Shown one piece after another: positions 51,045 through 58,383 of a stretch of DNA of 64,000 bases. The notes beneath the pieces are model-generated. The model was not told where the DNA came from and did not search any database. It worked only from the letters and a program-made list of their open reading frames with translations. The DNA is taken from the NCBI GenBank assembly GCA_902763805.1, contig CACWTN010000003.1, forward strand, positions 62,001 to 126,000. The letters are read 5' to 3'. Made by a program: the position numbers and the translations under genes. Origin of the DNA: an uncultured bacterium (GTDB lineage: Bacteria; Cyanobacteriota; Vampirovibrionia; Gastranaerophilales; Gastranaerophilaceae). Position 1 is the stretch's first letter. Every line of letters begins with the position of its first letter.

Positions 51045-53669
51045 ATGAAAAAGTTTAAAATTTCGATTATAATTCTTTCAACGTTAATTGTACTGTATTT
51101 AGGGTTTATTTTTGCAGTTTCTTTGTTCTTAAATTCCGACAATTTTATTAAAATATCAAATAGCTTTTTTAAAACCAAATATAATATGAATTCTGATATA
51201 AGCGGTTTGAAAGTAGAATTATCCCCGTTATTATCCGTTAAAATAACGGCTAAAGACATTGTTATCAAAGATAATGATAAAGTCGGATTAAATATAAAAA
51301 ATTTAAATACATCTGTTGACAGATTAAAATTAAAAAATATAGATGCAGATTTAGTCTATGCAGATCTTGATATCTTAAAAAAACTAAAAAGTGAAAAGAA
51401 AAAAGATACAAAAAAGAAAAAATCTTTTGATATAAATAAAATACCTTATGCAAACATAAAAAAAATAGAAATTGTTCGAAACGAAGGCGAAAAATTATCA
51501 ATATCATCAAATCAGTTTGTAATTAAAGAAAGTAACGGAATAAAAAACCTTGATATTATTCTGAATATAACGCTTGACAGAGTTTTACACCCAATATTAA
51601 TAGGCGAGGTTGGAAGTTTATACACAGATAATAAAAAGTTGATGGCAAAAAACTTTCCGATTGCAGTCGGTAAAACGAAAGTTGTTATAGACGGCAGTAT
51701 TCTGAATGACAAAAAATTAGATAATTTTACGATTAAGGGGGATAAAGTTCCTGTAAATGAAACTCTTGGAACTGTACTATTTCTTCAAAAATATGGCATA
51801 AAAGAAAGAAAATTTATAGAGAATTTTACGGATTTTAAAGGTACTGCGGATATAGATTTGGTTTATAAAGACAATGATTTGTCAGGTGTAGTGACCGCAA
51901 ATGATTTGTTTGCCAAATTCCTTCCTTTTTATGTTCCTGTAACTTGTAAAAAAGCAGAATTTTTTATAAAAAACGGGGAAGTAAAATCTTTTGCCGTCGG
52001 AACATTCGGAACAGAGAAATTGACACATGAGCTGCTTATAAAGGAAATGTATGACAGGCAGAAAAAAGAAGTTTTCGGAAAAGTTAATTCAAAAATAACA
52101 ACGGCTTTGGCTAAAAAATACCTGCCTTCCAATATAAAGGTTAAAAATTATCTTGATATGGAAGTTGATTATTATATAAAGCAAAAGAAACCTAATGCCA
52201 AATATTTTATAAATATACCGGCTGATTCAGGTATAATGTTTAATGATTACTATGCAGGAATTCGAAACAAAAATAAAAAAATATTTGCGGAAACACAAAA
52301 AATAGATAATGAATTTTTCTTAAAAGATTACAGATTCTCTGTCCAGGAAAATAATGAGTTTAAAGACATATTGTCTGGGCACGGATATTTTAAAATCATA
52401 GACGGCAAAATGACTCCGCAATACATAACATTAAATACAAACGGCTATGTTCCAAACTCTTTTGTCGGCTCTTTTAAGCAATATGTTTTGGGCGGTAAAT
52501 TTAACGGTGCTTTAAAATATAATTTTGTTACAGAGCAAATTACGGGTAATTTTGAGGTTATTGATACTATCTTTAATCATTTCCATGTAAAATCCGCAAG
52601 TGTTAATGCAGATGAAAAAAATGCAAAAATTGAAGCAAAAGGAACATATAAAAAAGAAGAATTTAATTGTAAAACAGAGGTTAAAAATGATTTCAAAGAC
52701 AAAATTCATGTAAACTATATGGATTTATTCCTTGATAAATTTATTGTCAAAAAATCTGATAAACCGAATGCTGCAAACAAAAAATTTGATTTTAATTCCC
52801 CGAATAAAGAATTGAGTGCAGGGGTTAGAGATATCAACATGGATATTGATAAATATAATATTGCGGTTAATTCTATCATTGTTAAAGATTATCCTATAAG
52901 CAATATTAAGGTTTTCGGCAGTCTTAAAGATGCAATTTTTAAATATAATACATCTGAAATTGATTTTGCAAACGGCAAACTATCAGCGAGGGGAACTTAT
53001 GATTTTAATATAGATTCTTCAAACATTGATTTTATAGCAAAAAATATAGACTCAAATATTGTTGCGGAAAAAATCTTCAATATTAAAAATCAAATTCAGG
53101 GGAAAGCTAATGCCGAACTTCATTCTAAAACCGGCAAAAATTGGGAAAATTGGGATGCGACGGCAAAATTTGAAATCCAAGACGGAGCTTTGCCGGGACT
53201 TGAAGAACTGGAATTTTCTGTTGATAAAACCTTGAATAAAAAAGTAAAAGTTGCAGATTATGTAAAATTTAATGCAAAGAAAAAAGGAAATATAAGATCT
53301 AATATAAGCGGTTTCTTTAAATGTGATGATGTATTTATTCGTGATATAGATATCCGTATGCAGCACGAATTTACATCAGCATATATTGATGGTTTTTATA
53401 ATTATATAACACAGCAGGGAAATCTTGATATTTGGGGGAAATATGATAATTCAGCTGTAAAACAGATTAGAGTTTTACATATTCCTCTTAATTGGTTAGT
53501 AAATGTACTTGTTCCGTCAGAAAAGAAAAATGCTGAAATGCAAAACAATTTTGATAAGATTCCGTCAATAGGGATTGACAATTCTAAGGCAAAATATTTT
53601 AGAATAAATTTAAAAGCAAATGAAAAAGATCCGGCAAAAACAGATGTAACAACAAAATTAATAAAATAA
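51045..53669 (+). CDS. AsmA-like / DUF3971-type envelope protein
   Basis: The 874-residue protein has one N-terminal transmembrane segment (about 5-28) followed by a long beta-rich periplasmic region. The start (LSTLIVLYLGFIFAVS, FLNSDNFIKISNSFF, KLSPLLSVKITAKDIVIKDN-type layout) resembles AsmA/TamB-like proteins, which form groove-like tubes that carry lipids between membranes. Lys-rich stretches occur at about 115-130. Length is normal for this group. It stands alone after a terminator. An exact family assignment needs a profile search. Confidence 0.7.
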   Translation: MKKFKISIIILSTLIVLYLGFIFAVSLFLNSDNFIKISNSFFKTKYNMNSDISGLKVELSPLLSVKITAKDIVIKDNDKVGLNIKNLNTSVDRLKLKNIDADLVYADLDILKKLKSEKKKDTKKKKSFDINKIPYANIKKIEIVRNEGEKLSISSNQFVIKESNGIKNLDIILNITLDRVLHPILIGEVGSLYTDNKKLMAKNFPIAVGKTKVVIDGSILNDKKLDNFTIKGDKVPVNETLGTVLFLQKYGIKERKFIENFTDFKGTADIDLVYKDNDLSGVVTANDLFAKFLPFYVPVTCKKAEFFIKNGEVKSFAVGTFGTEKLTHELLIKEMYDRQKKEVFGKVNSKITTALAKKYLPSNIKVKNYLDMEVDYYIKQKKPNAKYFINIPADSGIMFNDYYAGIRNKNKKIFAETQKIDNEFFLKDYRFSVQENNEFKDILSGHGYFKIIDGKMTPQYITLNTNGYVPNSFVGSFKQYVLGGKFNGALKYNFVTEQITGNFEVIDTIFNHFHVKSASVNADEKNAKIEAKGTYKKEEFNCKTEVKNDFKDKIHVNYMDLFLDKFIVKKSDKPNAANKKFDFNSPNKELSAGVRDINMDIDKYNIAVNSIIVKDYPISNIKVFGSLKDAIFKYNTSEIDFANGKLSARGTYDFNIDSSNIDFIAKNIDSNIVAEKIFNIKNQIQGKANAELHSKTGKNWENWDATAKFEIQDGALPGLEELEFSVDKTLNKKVKVADYVKFNAKKKGNIRSNISGFFKCDDVFIRDIDIRMQHEFTSAYIDGFYNYITQQGNLDIWGKYDNSAVKQIRVLHIPLNWLVNVLVPSEKKNAEMQNNFDKIPSIGIDNSKAKYFRINLKANEKDPAKTDVTTKLIK

Positions 53670-53730
53670 TCAGTATATAATTTCACATTTACAATAGGAA
53701 AACTTGTACAATATGAAATTTAAAAAGTAT

Positions 53731-53745
53731 ACAATTAAGAATTGT
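53731..53745 (-). terminator. Weak hairpin between convergent genes
   Basis: ACAATT-AAG-AATTGT, followed on the minus strand by a T-rich stretch; a possible terminator of the cupin gene. Confidence 0.35.
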
Positions 53746-54161
53746 TATTCTTTATTAACGGATAAAGGTGTGCCTTTTTGTCCGAGATAAAAGACAATAA
53801 GTTCAACAGGTTCTTTCCCTGTGTTTTTACCGTAATGATATTTTCCTACTAATTCAGGTAAAACTTCTCCTTCGTGAAGAGTTATCTCTTTATTATCATC
53901 AGTAATAACTGTTAAAGTACCTTTTTTTACATAAGCAATATTGACTAAATCATGCCTGTGCATAGGCAATTCTTCACTAACACCTATGACAATCTTTAAT
54001 ACTGTAGCTTCAGGATTTTTAATTTTTAATTTTTTATATTCTGCATTGTCCCAGGTGGATGTTGTTTTTAGCAAAATCTCTTTTTCTGCTGAATATGATA
54101 CCGTTACCGTAAATAAAATCATTACGAAGAGCATAATTGCTGATTTTACCGTTTTATTCAT
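53745..54161 (-). CDS. Secreted cupin-domain protein
   Basis: A 138-residue protein with a signal peptide (about 1-24, TVSYSAEK) and one cupin barrel. The metal-binding motif is ELPMHRHDLVNIAYVKKG (His-x-His plus a later His in GKYHYGKNTG) with LHEGEVLPE. Stand-alone secreted cupins may bind a metal and a small ligand; a role is not evident. Single gene on the minus strand; a TTGTAT and TATAAT pair 18 bp apart lies upstream. Confidence 0.72.
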   Translation of the reverse strand: MNKTVKSAIMLFVMILFTVTVSYSAEKEILLKTTSTWDNAEYKKLKIKNPEATVLKIVIGVSEELPMHRHDLVNIAYVKKGTLTVITDDNKEITLHEGEVLPELVGKYHYGKNTGKEPVELIVFYLGQKGTPLSVNKE

Positions 54162-54254
54162 TCTTTCATTCCTTCATTTCCAAATATAATTCATAAATAT
54201 AACTATCATTATATATTATAAAAGTAATTATATACAATGTTACAGTAAAATTCT

Positions 54255-54294
54255 GTCATTCTGAACCCGACTATAAAATCAGGGTGAAGAATCT
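54255..54294 (+). repeat. Imperfect hairpin resembling a dispersed GTCATTCTGA repeat
   Basis: GTCATTCTGAACCC and GGGTGAAGAATCT form an interrupted stem. The GTCATTCTGA...GAAGAATCT pairing is like a palindromic repeat seen in many bacterial genomes. No second copy is evident in this window. Confidence 0.5.
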
Positions 54295-54369
54295 AAAAAA
54301 CAAATTTACAGAGGTATATAATTATTAAGATTTTTTATTGTGTGCAACTATATATTTTTTGTTCTATAA

Positions 54370-54384
54370 TACTCTAAAAGAGTA
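54370..54384 (+). promoter_or_regulatory. Inverted repeat near transcription start
   Basis: TACTCT-AAA-AGAGTA immediately downstream of a TATAAT at 54365-54370; candidate operator for the following gene. Confidence 0.4.
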
Positions 54385-54414
54385 GTATTATTAAAGAAGA
54401 GAAAGAGAAATATA

Positions 54415-55101
54415 ATGAAAAAATTTATATCTGTTGTATTAATTTTATTAATAAATTTCATGACAACAATACCTGCATTATCAGAAACAAATGAATACGG
54501 AGAAACAGACCAAAAAGTTCTTTCTACATCTGTTGAAGACGAAACTGTTTATTTAAGTCCAAAAAATGTATATGTATTAGAAACGGAGTCTGACATAGAT
54601 GTAAACGAAACAAACACAGGTGATGAAATATATTTCAGGCTGGTATCAAAAGTAAAAGCATCTAACGGAATGGTTCTGCCGGAACATACAAGGTTTATAG
54701 GCAAATTTAAAAAAGTAAAAAAGAGTGAACCTATGTTTAAAAGGGCAAAAGCATATATATTAATTGATAAAATAATTTTCCCGGATGAAAAAATTTATAC
54801 TGTCAGGATGGAGCCAAAAAGCGGAAGCGATTTAAAATCTTCTCAAATTTTAAATACTCTTAGGGCATTTCCTGCCGGTATAGGTATTCTGACATTTTCT
54901 ATAATAAGTGTTGCAGTGGTTGCTGTAGAATCTGTAACTGTTGTAGGTTTAGTTGTTGTTCCGAGGACTTGTAAAGGTTTCGGAATATTAATCAGCTCAA
55001 TGGCAAAAGGTTTGAATTATAAATTAAAAGCAGGAAGTAAAATTTCGTTTAAATTAAATACTCCTGTATATGTAAAAGCAAGCGATATAATGTCAAAATA
55101 A
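54415..55101 (+). CDS. Secreted protein of unknown function
   Basis: A 228-residue protein with a signal peptide (about 1-22, TTIPALSE), a hydrophilic domain with IYFRLVSKVKASNG and LPEHTRFIGKFKKVKKSE, and a hydrophobic segment (about 160-185, VVAVESVTVVGLVVV). The middle part has the shape of a beta-barrel conjugal-transfer or TrbI-like core (KLKAGSKISFKLNTPVYVK near the end), but this is weak. RBS AAGAGAAAGAGAAATATA. Function unknown. Confidence 0.55.
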   Translation: MKKFISVVLILLINFMTTIPALSETNEYGETDQKVLSTSVEDETVYLSPKNVYVLETESDIDVNETNTGDEIYFRLVSKVKASNGMVLPEHTRFIGKFKKVKKSEPMFKRAKAYILIDKIIFPDEKIYTVRMEPKSGSDLKSSQILNTLRAFPAGIGILTFSIISVAVVAVESVTVVGLVVVPRTCKGFGILISSMAKGLNYKLKAGSKISFKLNTPVYVKASDIMSK

Positions 55102-55200
55102 ACGAGCTGATAAAATATTCAGTGCAAAATGTTTTCTCATTTTTATTCTAAAACAACAGTAGGTTTGAGAATTTTGAACAGAGATTTTGAGAATTTTATA

Positions 55201-55229
55201 TTGACATGTTGTATGGTATAGCATACAAT
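55201..55229 (+). promoter_or_regulatory. Toxin-antitoxin promoter, probably leaderless
   Basis: A perfect TTGACA (55201-55206), 17 bp, TACAAT (55224-55229). Transcription about 7 bases downstream would begin at or next to the toxin ATG (55236), leaving no ribosome-binding site. Confidence 0.7.
55209..55228. promoter_or_regulatory. Palindromic operator within the toxin-antitoxin promoter
   Basis: TTGTATG-N6-CATACAA, 7-bp perfect arms, spans the spacer and the -10 element. It is placed so that antitoxin binding would block the promoter. Confidence 0.65.
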
Positions 55230-55235
55230 ATAATT

Positions 55236-55547
55236 ATGAAACAAATTGTTTATTATACAACCTTGGACAAGAAATGTCCTTATTTAGATTGGTACAATTC
55301 TCTTGACAAAAGCATCAGAAAGAGAATAGATATGAGAATTGATAAACTAGAAGAAGGGCATTATGGTGATTATAAATGTATATCAAATGATTTGTTTGAA
55401 CTCAGATGTAAATTTGGTTCAGGTTACAGAATCTATTTTACAGAAGAAGAAAATGTAATAGTTCTTATTTTGTGTGCAGGCGATAAATCGACACAAAAGA
55501 AAGATATACAAAAAGCAAAAGAAATAATTAAAGAAATAAAGGAATAA
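55236..55547 (+). CDS. HigB/RelE-superfamily toxin
   Basis: About 103 residues from the ATG at 55236. The pattern TLDKKCPYLDWYNSLDKS, ELRCKFGSGYRIYFTEEENV and LILCAGDKSTQKKDIQKAKE is that of Gp49-like/HigB mRNA interferases (RelE fold). The longer reading from 55206 would begin at the -35 and is rejected. It is followed 3 bases later by an XRE-type antitoxin gene, the toxin-first order of HigBA. Regulated by the palindrome in its promoter. Confidence 0.85.
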   Translation: MKQIVYYTTLDKKCPYLDWYNSLDKSIRKRIDMRIDKLEEGHYGDYKCISNDLFELRCKFGSGYRIYFTEEENVIVLILCAGDKSTQKKDIQKAKEIIKEIKE

Positions 55548-55550
55548 AAT

Positions 55551-55874
55551 ATGAAAATTAAGCAAGAAATATTAAATAGAGGTATTACTCATGAACAACA
55601 TATGCAAGAGGTCCTTAAGGATAATGAGTACCAAAAAGACTACTTGCGATTGAATATTGAAGAATACGCTAAAAATGGTGATTATGCGTTATTTTTCAAA
55701 TCGCTTGAAAGGGTTGTAAAAGTTCGTACAACAATAAGCCAGCTTGCAAAAGATTTGGAAATGAATCGTTCAAATTTGTCTAATATTTTGAAAGGTAAAG
55801 TCCAGCCGAGTTTTGATACAACAATGAAAATTCTGCGAGGCTTGGGTGCTGAAATAGAAGTAAAATTTGCATAG
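55551..55874 (+). CDS. HigA-type XRE-family antitoxin
   Basis: A 107-residue protein with a C-terminal helix-turn-helix (ISQLAKDLEMNRSNLSNILKG) and an N-terminal dimerisation or toxin-binding part. This is the addiction-module antidote form that usually follows a HigB/RelE toxin. ATG follows AAGGAATAAAAT. It most likely neutralises the toxin and represses the shared promoter. Confidence 0.85.
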   Translation: MKIKQEILNRGITHEQHMQEVLKDNEYQKDYLRLNIEEYAKNGDYALFFKSLERVVKVRTTISQLAKDLEMNRSNLSNILKGKVQPSFDTTMKILRGLGAEIEVKFA

Positions 55875-55880
55875 GAATGA

Positions 55881-56375
55881 ATGAGTAATATGAACACAGC
55901 TTTAATAATATTAATGTCAATATTTTTCTTTTTAGTTTTAGTATATATAACCTTAAAAATATTTGTAAAACTAAAAAAAAATCAAAATAAGAAATGGATT
56001 GTTGGTATTGTAATCATATTGGCTATTATGAGCTGTATTCAATCTATAATAACAGAGCCCATAAGCGAATTATGTGTTTGTGATAATACAAATTGTACTA
56101 TATCAAGGCATTATATATTTAAAAGAAATATAAGTGAACGTATTGATAAAAATACGGAAATAACAATAGTAACACATAATGGTAAATGGTTGGTATATGA
56201 ACTTAAACCAATATTTAAGTCTGTTTATATGGAAGAAATAAATGCAAAAAACGATATGTCAAAAATAAGCGATAATGCAAATATTAATATAAAGAAATAT
56301 AATTTCATTACAATATTATATAGCGTAGTTACAATTTTATTAATTTTTCTTTTTATAAAATTTTCAATAAAATAA
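55881..56375 (+). CDS. Small membrane protein, unknown function
   Basis: A 164-residue, AT-rich-coded protein with three hydrophobic segments (about 5-28, 39-57 and 138-161) and a Cys pair in ELCVCDNTNC. It starts 6 bases after the antitoxin stop in the same direction, so it may be co-transcribed. No known family. Confidence 0.5.
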   Translation: MSNMNTALIILMSIFFFLVLVYITLKIFVKLKKNQNKKWIVGIVIILAIMSCIQSIITEPISELCVCDNTNCTISRHYIFKRNISERIDKNTEITIVTHNGKWLVYELKPIFKSVYMEEINAKNDMSKISDNANINIKKYNFITILYSVVTILLIFLFIKFSIK

Positions 56376-56389
56376 TTTAAAACAAAATA

Positions 56390-56555
56390 TTTTCAAATTA
56401 CCTATTTTGTCCTTTTGCGTGATTTAGATTTTGTCGGCATTTGGGGGATAAATATATAAAACTTGTGACAAAAATTGGAATTTTGACGCCCGAAAATGAT
56501 ACTTTGAGGTAGTTTGAGATTTTTTGTTTTTAAAACTTCCGACCGCTAGGATTTA
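56390..56555 (+). repeat. Degenerate dispersed repeat, copy A
   Basis: It shares a near-identical 58-base core with 60663-60720, starting TTTTCAAATTACCTATTT and ending TTTGTCGGCATTTGGGGG, followed by related blocks (ATTGGAATTTTGA, GAAAATGA, TCCGACCGC). Confidence 0.85.
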
Positions 56556-56709
56556 GTGTTTATGGGGTAAATAAGGGACATCTCAAACTCTTCCAAAATC
56601 TCAAACTATCAAAAAAATTACACTCATTGTAAAAGCACAGGCGGTTTGAGAAGAAAGAACAAAGATATTGAAAATTTCTAATATAAAAACATTGTTTTAG
56701 CTTATTATT

Positions 56710-56726
56710 GTTGGGTTTCACCCAAC
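56710..56726. repeat. Short palindrome, GTTGGGT-TTC-ACCCAAC
   Basis: A 7-bp stem followed by CTAC. Related hairpins lie at 57657-57676, 57816-57835, 58101-58117 and a weaker one at 57979-57996; REP-like family. Confidence 0.8.
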
Positions 56727-56734
56727 CTACTTAC

Positions 56735-56945
56735 TATTTTTGTACTTTTGTATAATTTAGATTCTGTCGATATTTAAGACGAATATTTATTATTTCAAAT
56801 TTCCATTATTGGAATTTTGAAGACTGAAAATGTACTTTTGAGATAGTTTGAAAATTTTATTTCTGACCTAACAAAATCGCTAGGATTTACTAAAATTGGC
56901 ACTTTTGCTGTAAAGGCACAGTCAATTTGAGGGGAAAGAACACAG
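56735..56945 (+). repeat. Degenerate dispersed repeat, copy B
   Basis: It has GTATAATTTAGATTCTGTCG, ATTGGAATTTTGAAGAC, GAAAATG, TTTATTTCTGACC and AAATCGCTAGGATTTA blocks in the same order as copies A and 60663-60835, with more drift. Confidence 0.7.
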
Positions 56946-56960
56946 CTTTTGATAATTTTT

Positions 56961-56978
56961 GGTGCAAAAAATTGCACC
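56961..56978. repeat. GGTGCAA-AAAA-TTGCACC palindrome
   Basis: A perfect 7-bp stem followed by CTAC. An inverted, worn copy (GTAGGGTGTAATTTTTTGCA) lies at 60638-60657. Confidence 0.75.
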
Positions 56979-57179
56979 CTACTAAACTAAACTAAAGTCT
57001 ACCCTACGGGCTCTTGCCAAAATCCGCTAGCAAATTTTATTTTTATTAGTTTTATAATACATGTAAAAATTTGTAAAATCTAAATACAAAATCAGGCAAT
57101 TTATAAAACGTAAATAACTTTATTATAGTATAAGTGTAGATATAGTTGTATGCATAAATGTGCAGAAGGAGTTAATAAA

Positions 57180-57623
57180 ATGTCATTAAATATTCAAAAC
57201 AATGTGACAATGCCCCAAAATCAAATAGCTTTTAGTGCTAAAAAACCTAAACTTCCAAAAGGTAAAATTAGTTGGCTTGATGCGTCACCTGAAACGGTAA
57301 AAGAAAGTGGCTCGAAAACTACTCTCTACAATGGGTTGATTGAAGAATTAAAGAGTTTAAAAAAGCCAATACAAGATACACAACAACTAGAACATGAACA
57401 CACACAAGCTATGAGAGCTCAGGCTTTAGCACAAATCGATACAAAAACATTAACAACTCCAAATAGTTTATTGGATATACCTGCAGATAATGCTCATTTT
57501 ATAACTAAAGACCTTGAAACAGATGTAGCAGCTAATATCGGACGAAGATTGAAAGAACAATTGCTTCGTGAACAGGGATGGCGATTTGATGCAGCAAAGG
57601 ATATAGAAGGTTATAAAATTTAA
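57180..57623 (+). CDS. Hypothetical protein with FSAK N-terminal motif
   Basis: About 147 residues from the ATG at 57180, preceded by GAAGGAGTTAATAAA. A start at 57150 is possible but less likely. The N-terminus MSLNIQNNVTMPQNQIAFSAKK is the Phe-x-Ala tail seen on other hypothetical proteins of this window. The rest is helical and polar. It sits alone between degenerate repeats, with repeat copies on either side. No family recognised. Confidence 0.6.
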   Translation: MSLNIQNNVTMPQNQIAFSAKKPKLPKGKISWLDASPETVKESGSKTTLYNGLIEELKSLKKPIQDTQQLEHEHTQAMRAQALAQIDTKTLTTPNSLLDIPADNAHFITKDLETDVAANIGRRLKEQLLREQGWRFDAAKDIEGYKI

Positions 57624-57656
57624 AATTGCAATTTTTAAACAGTAGCCAGCTCGTAG

Positions 57657-57676
57657 GTTGGGGTTTCTACCCCAAC
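57657..57676. repeat. GTTGGGG palindrome
   Basis: GTTGGGG-TTTCTA-CCCCAAC, preceded by GTAG; member of the REP-like family in reverse orientation. Confidence 0.75.
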
Positions 57677-57749
57677 AATAGCTATTGAGTGCAAATATAT
57701 GCAAAAGTGTGCAAGAATAGTGCAAAAAATAAGTAAAAAGTGCAAGTAA

Positions 57750-57930
57750 AGTTACCTTTCGTCCGTTTTGCATTTTAAATTCTCAATCAACTTCCAACCG
57801 CTATGATTTAGTGTTGTTGGGCAAGTATGCCCAACCTACTCTTGTTTTCTTATTGTCAAAGCGGACAAAAAAATTGTAAAAGAACATTCGGGTTGAGAAG
57901 AAAGAACATATAAATTGAGAATTAAAAAAG
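57750..57930 (+). repeat. Degenerate dispersed repeat, copy C
   Basis: Blocks GTTACCTTTCGTCCGTTTTG, CAACTTCCAACCGCTATGAT and TTGAGAAGAAAGAACAT parallel those in copies A and B. Confidence 0.6.
57816..57835. repeat. GTTGGGCA-AGTA-TGCCCAAC palindrome
   Basis: A perfect 8-bp stem followed by CTAC; REP-like family. Confidence 0.8.
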
Positions 57931-58100
57931 TATATGTTGGCATTACTATGCTAACAAAAGGGGTAAATAATTATAGTCGGTTTGGTAAAACCAACCTATA
58001 AACTAAATCACAGTGAAATGTAAAATAACAATCGGTTTTAGAAGGCAAAACAGATAGTTTGACATTTTTATTGTATGAAAGATTGCTATGCTTTATTATC

Positions 58101-58117
58101 GTTGGGCTTCACCCAAC
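58101..58117. repeat. GTTGGGC-TTC-ACCCAAC palindrome
   Basis: A 6-bp stem; same family and same downstream CT as the 56710 copy. Confidence 0.75.
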
Positions 58118-58383
58118 CTTGCTTAGCGATTTTTTGACACCAGTTTGCGAAATTTAGGAAAGTTAACAAAAATTTTAGTTGATTTTTTGTAAAAAATGTA
58201 ACAATTTGTCCAAATTTGTTAAAGTTTTTTGAAAAAATGCCGATATACATGGAGAGAATGTGTAACTTAATAATTTATTCAGTTGCACTCGTAAGATATA
58301 GTAAGGATTGGCAGGATTTTTATATGACAATGCTTATTAAAGATTTATAAAATACTATTTATAGTATTTTAAAGGATAAAAAT

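Larger units (their letters stand above)
56376..57179. repeat. Non-coding repeat-rich stretch
   Basis: About 800 bases without a credible gene. It holds a long degenerate repeat (copy A, 56390-56555), a further copy (B, 56735-56945), GTTGGG-type and GGTGCAA-type hairpins (56710-56726, 56961-56978), and one AGGGGTAAA (56564-56571). Short open frames here have no ribosome-binding site. Confidence 0.7.
57624..58383. repeat. Non-coding stretch with palindromes and repeat copy C
   Basis: About 760 bases without a gene. It contains GTTGGG-type hairpins (57657-57676, 57816-57835, 57979-57996, 58101-58117), a degenerate repeat copy C (57750-57930), AGGGGTAAA at 57960-57967, and TGTAACAATTTG near 58200. 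The last 120 bases hold no strong promoter. Confidence 0.7.

Noticed and set aside
55206-55235. Longer toxin start at 55206
   Set aside because: It begins inside the -35 hexamer of the only good promoter and adds no family sequence.
56376-58383. Prophage or integrative element
   Set aside because: No integrase, transposase or phage structural gene and no defined att sites; only degenerate repeats and palindromes.
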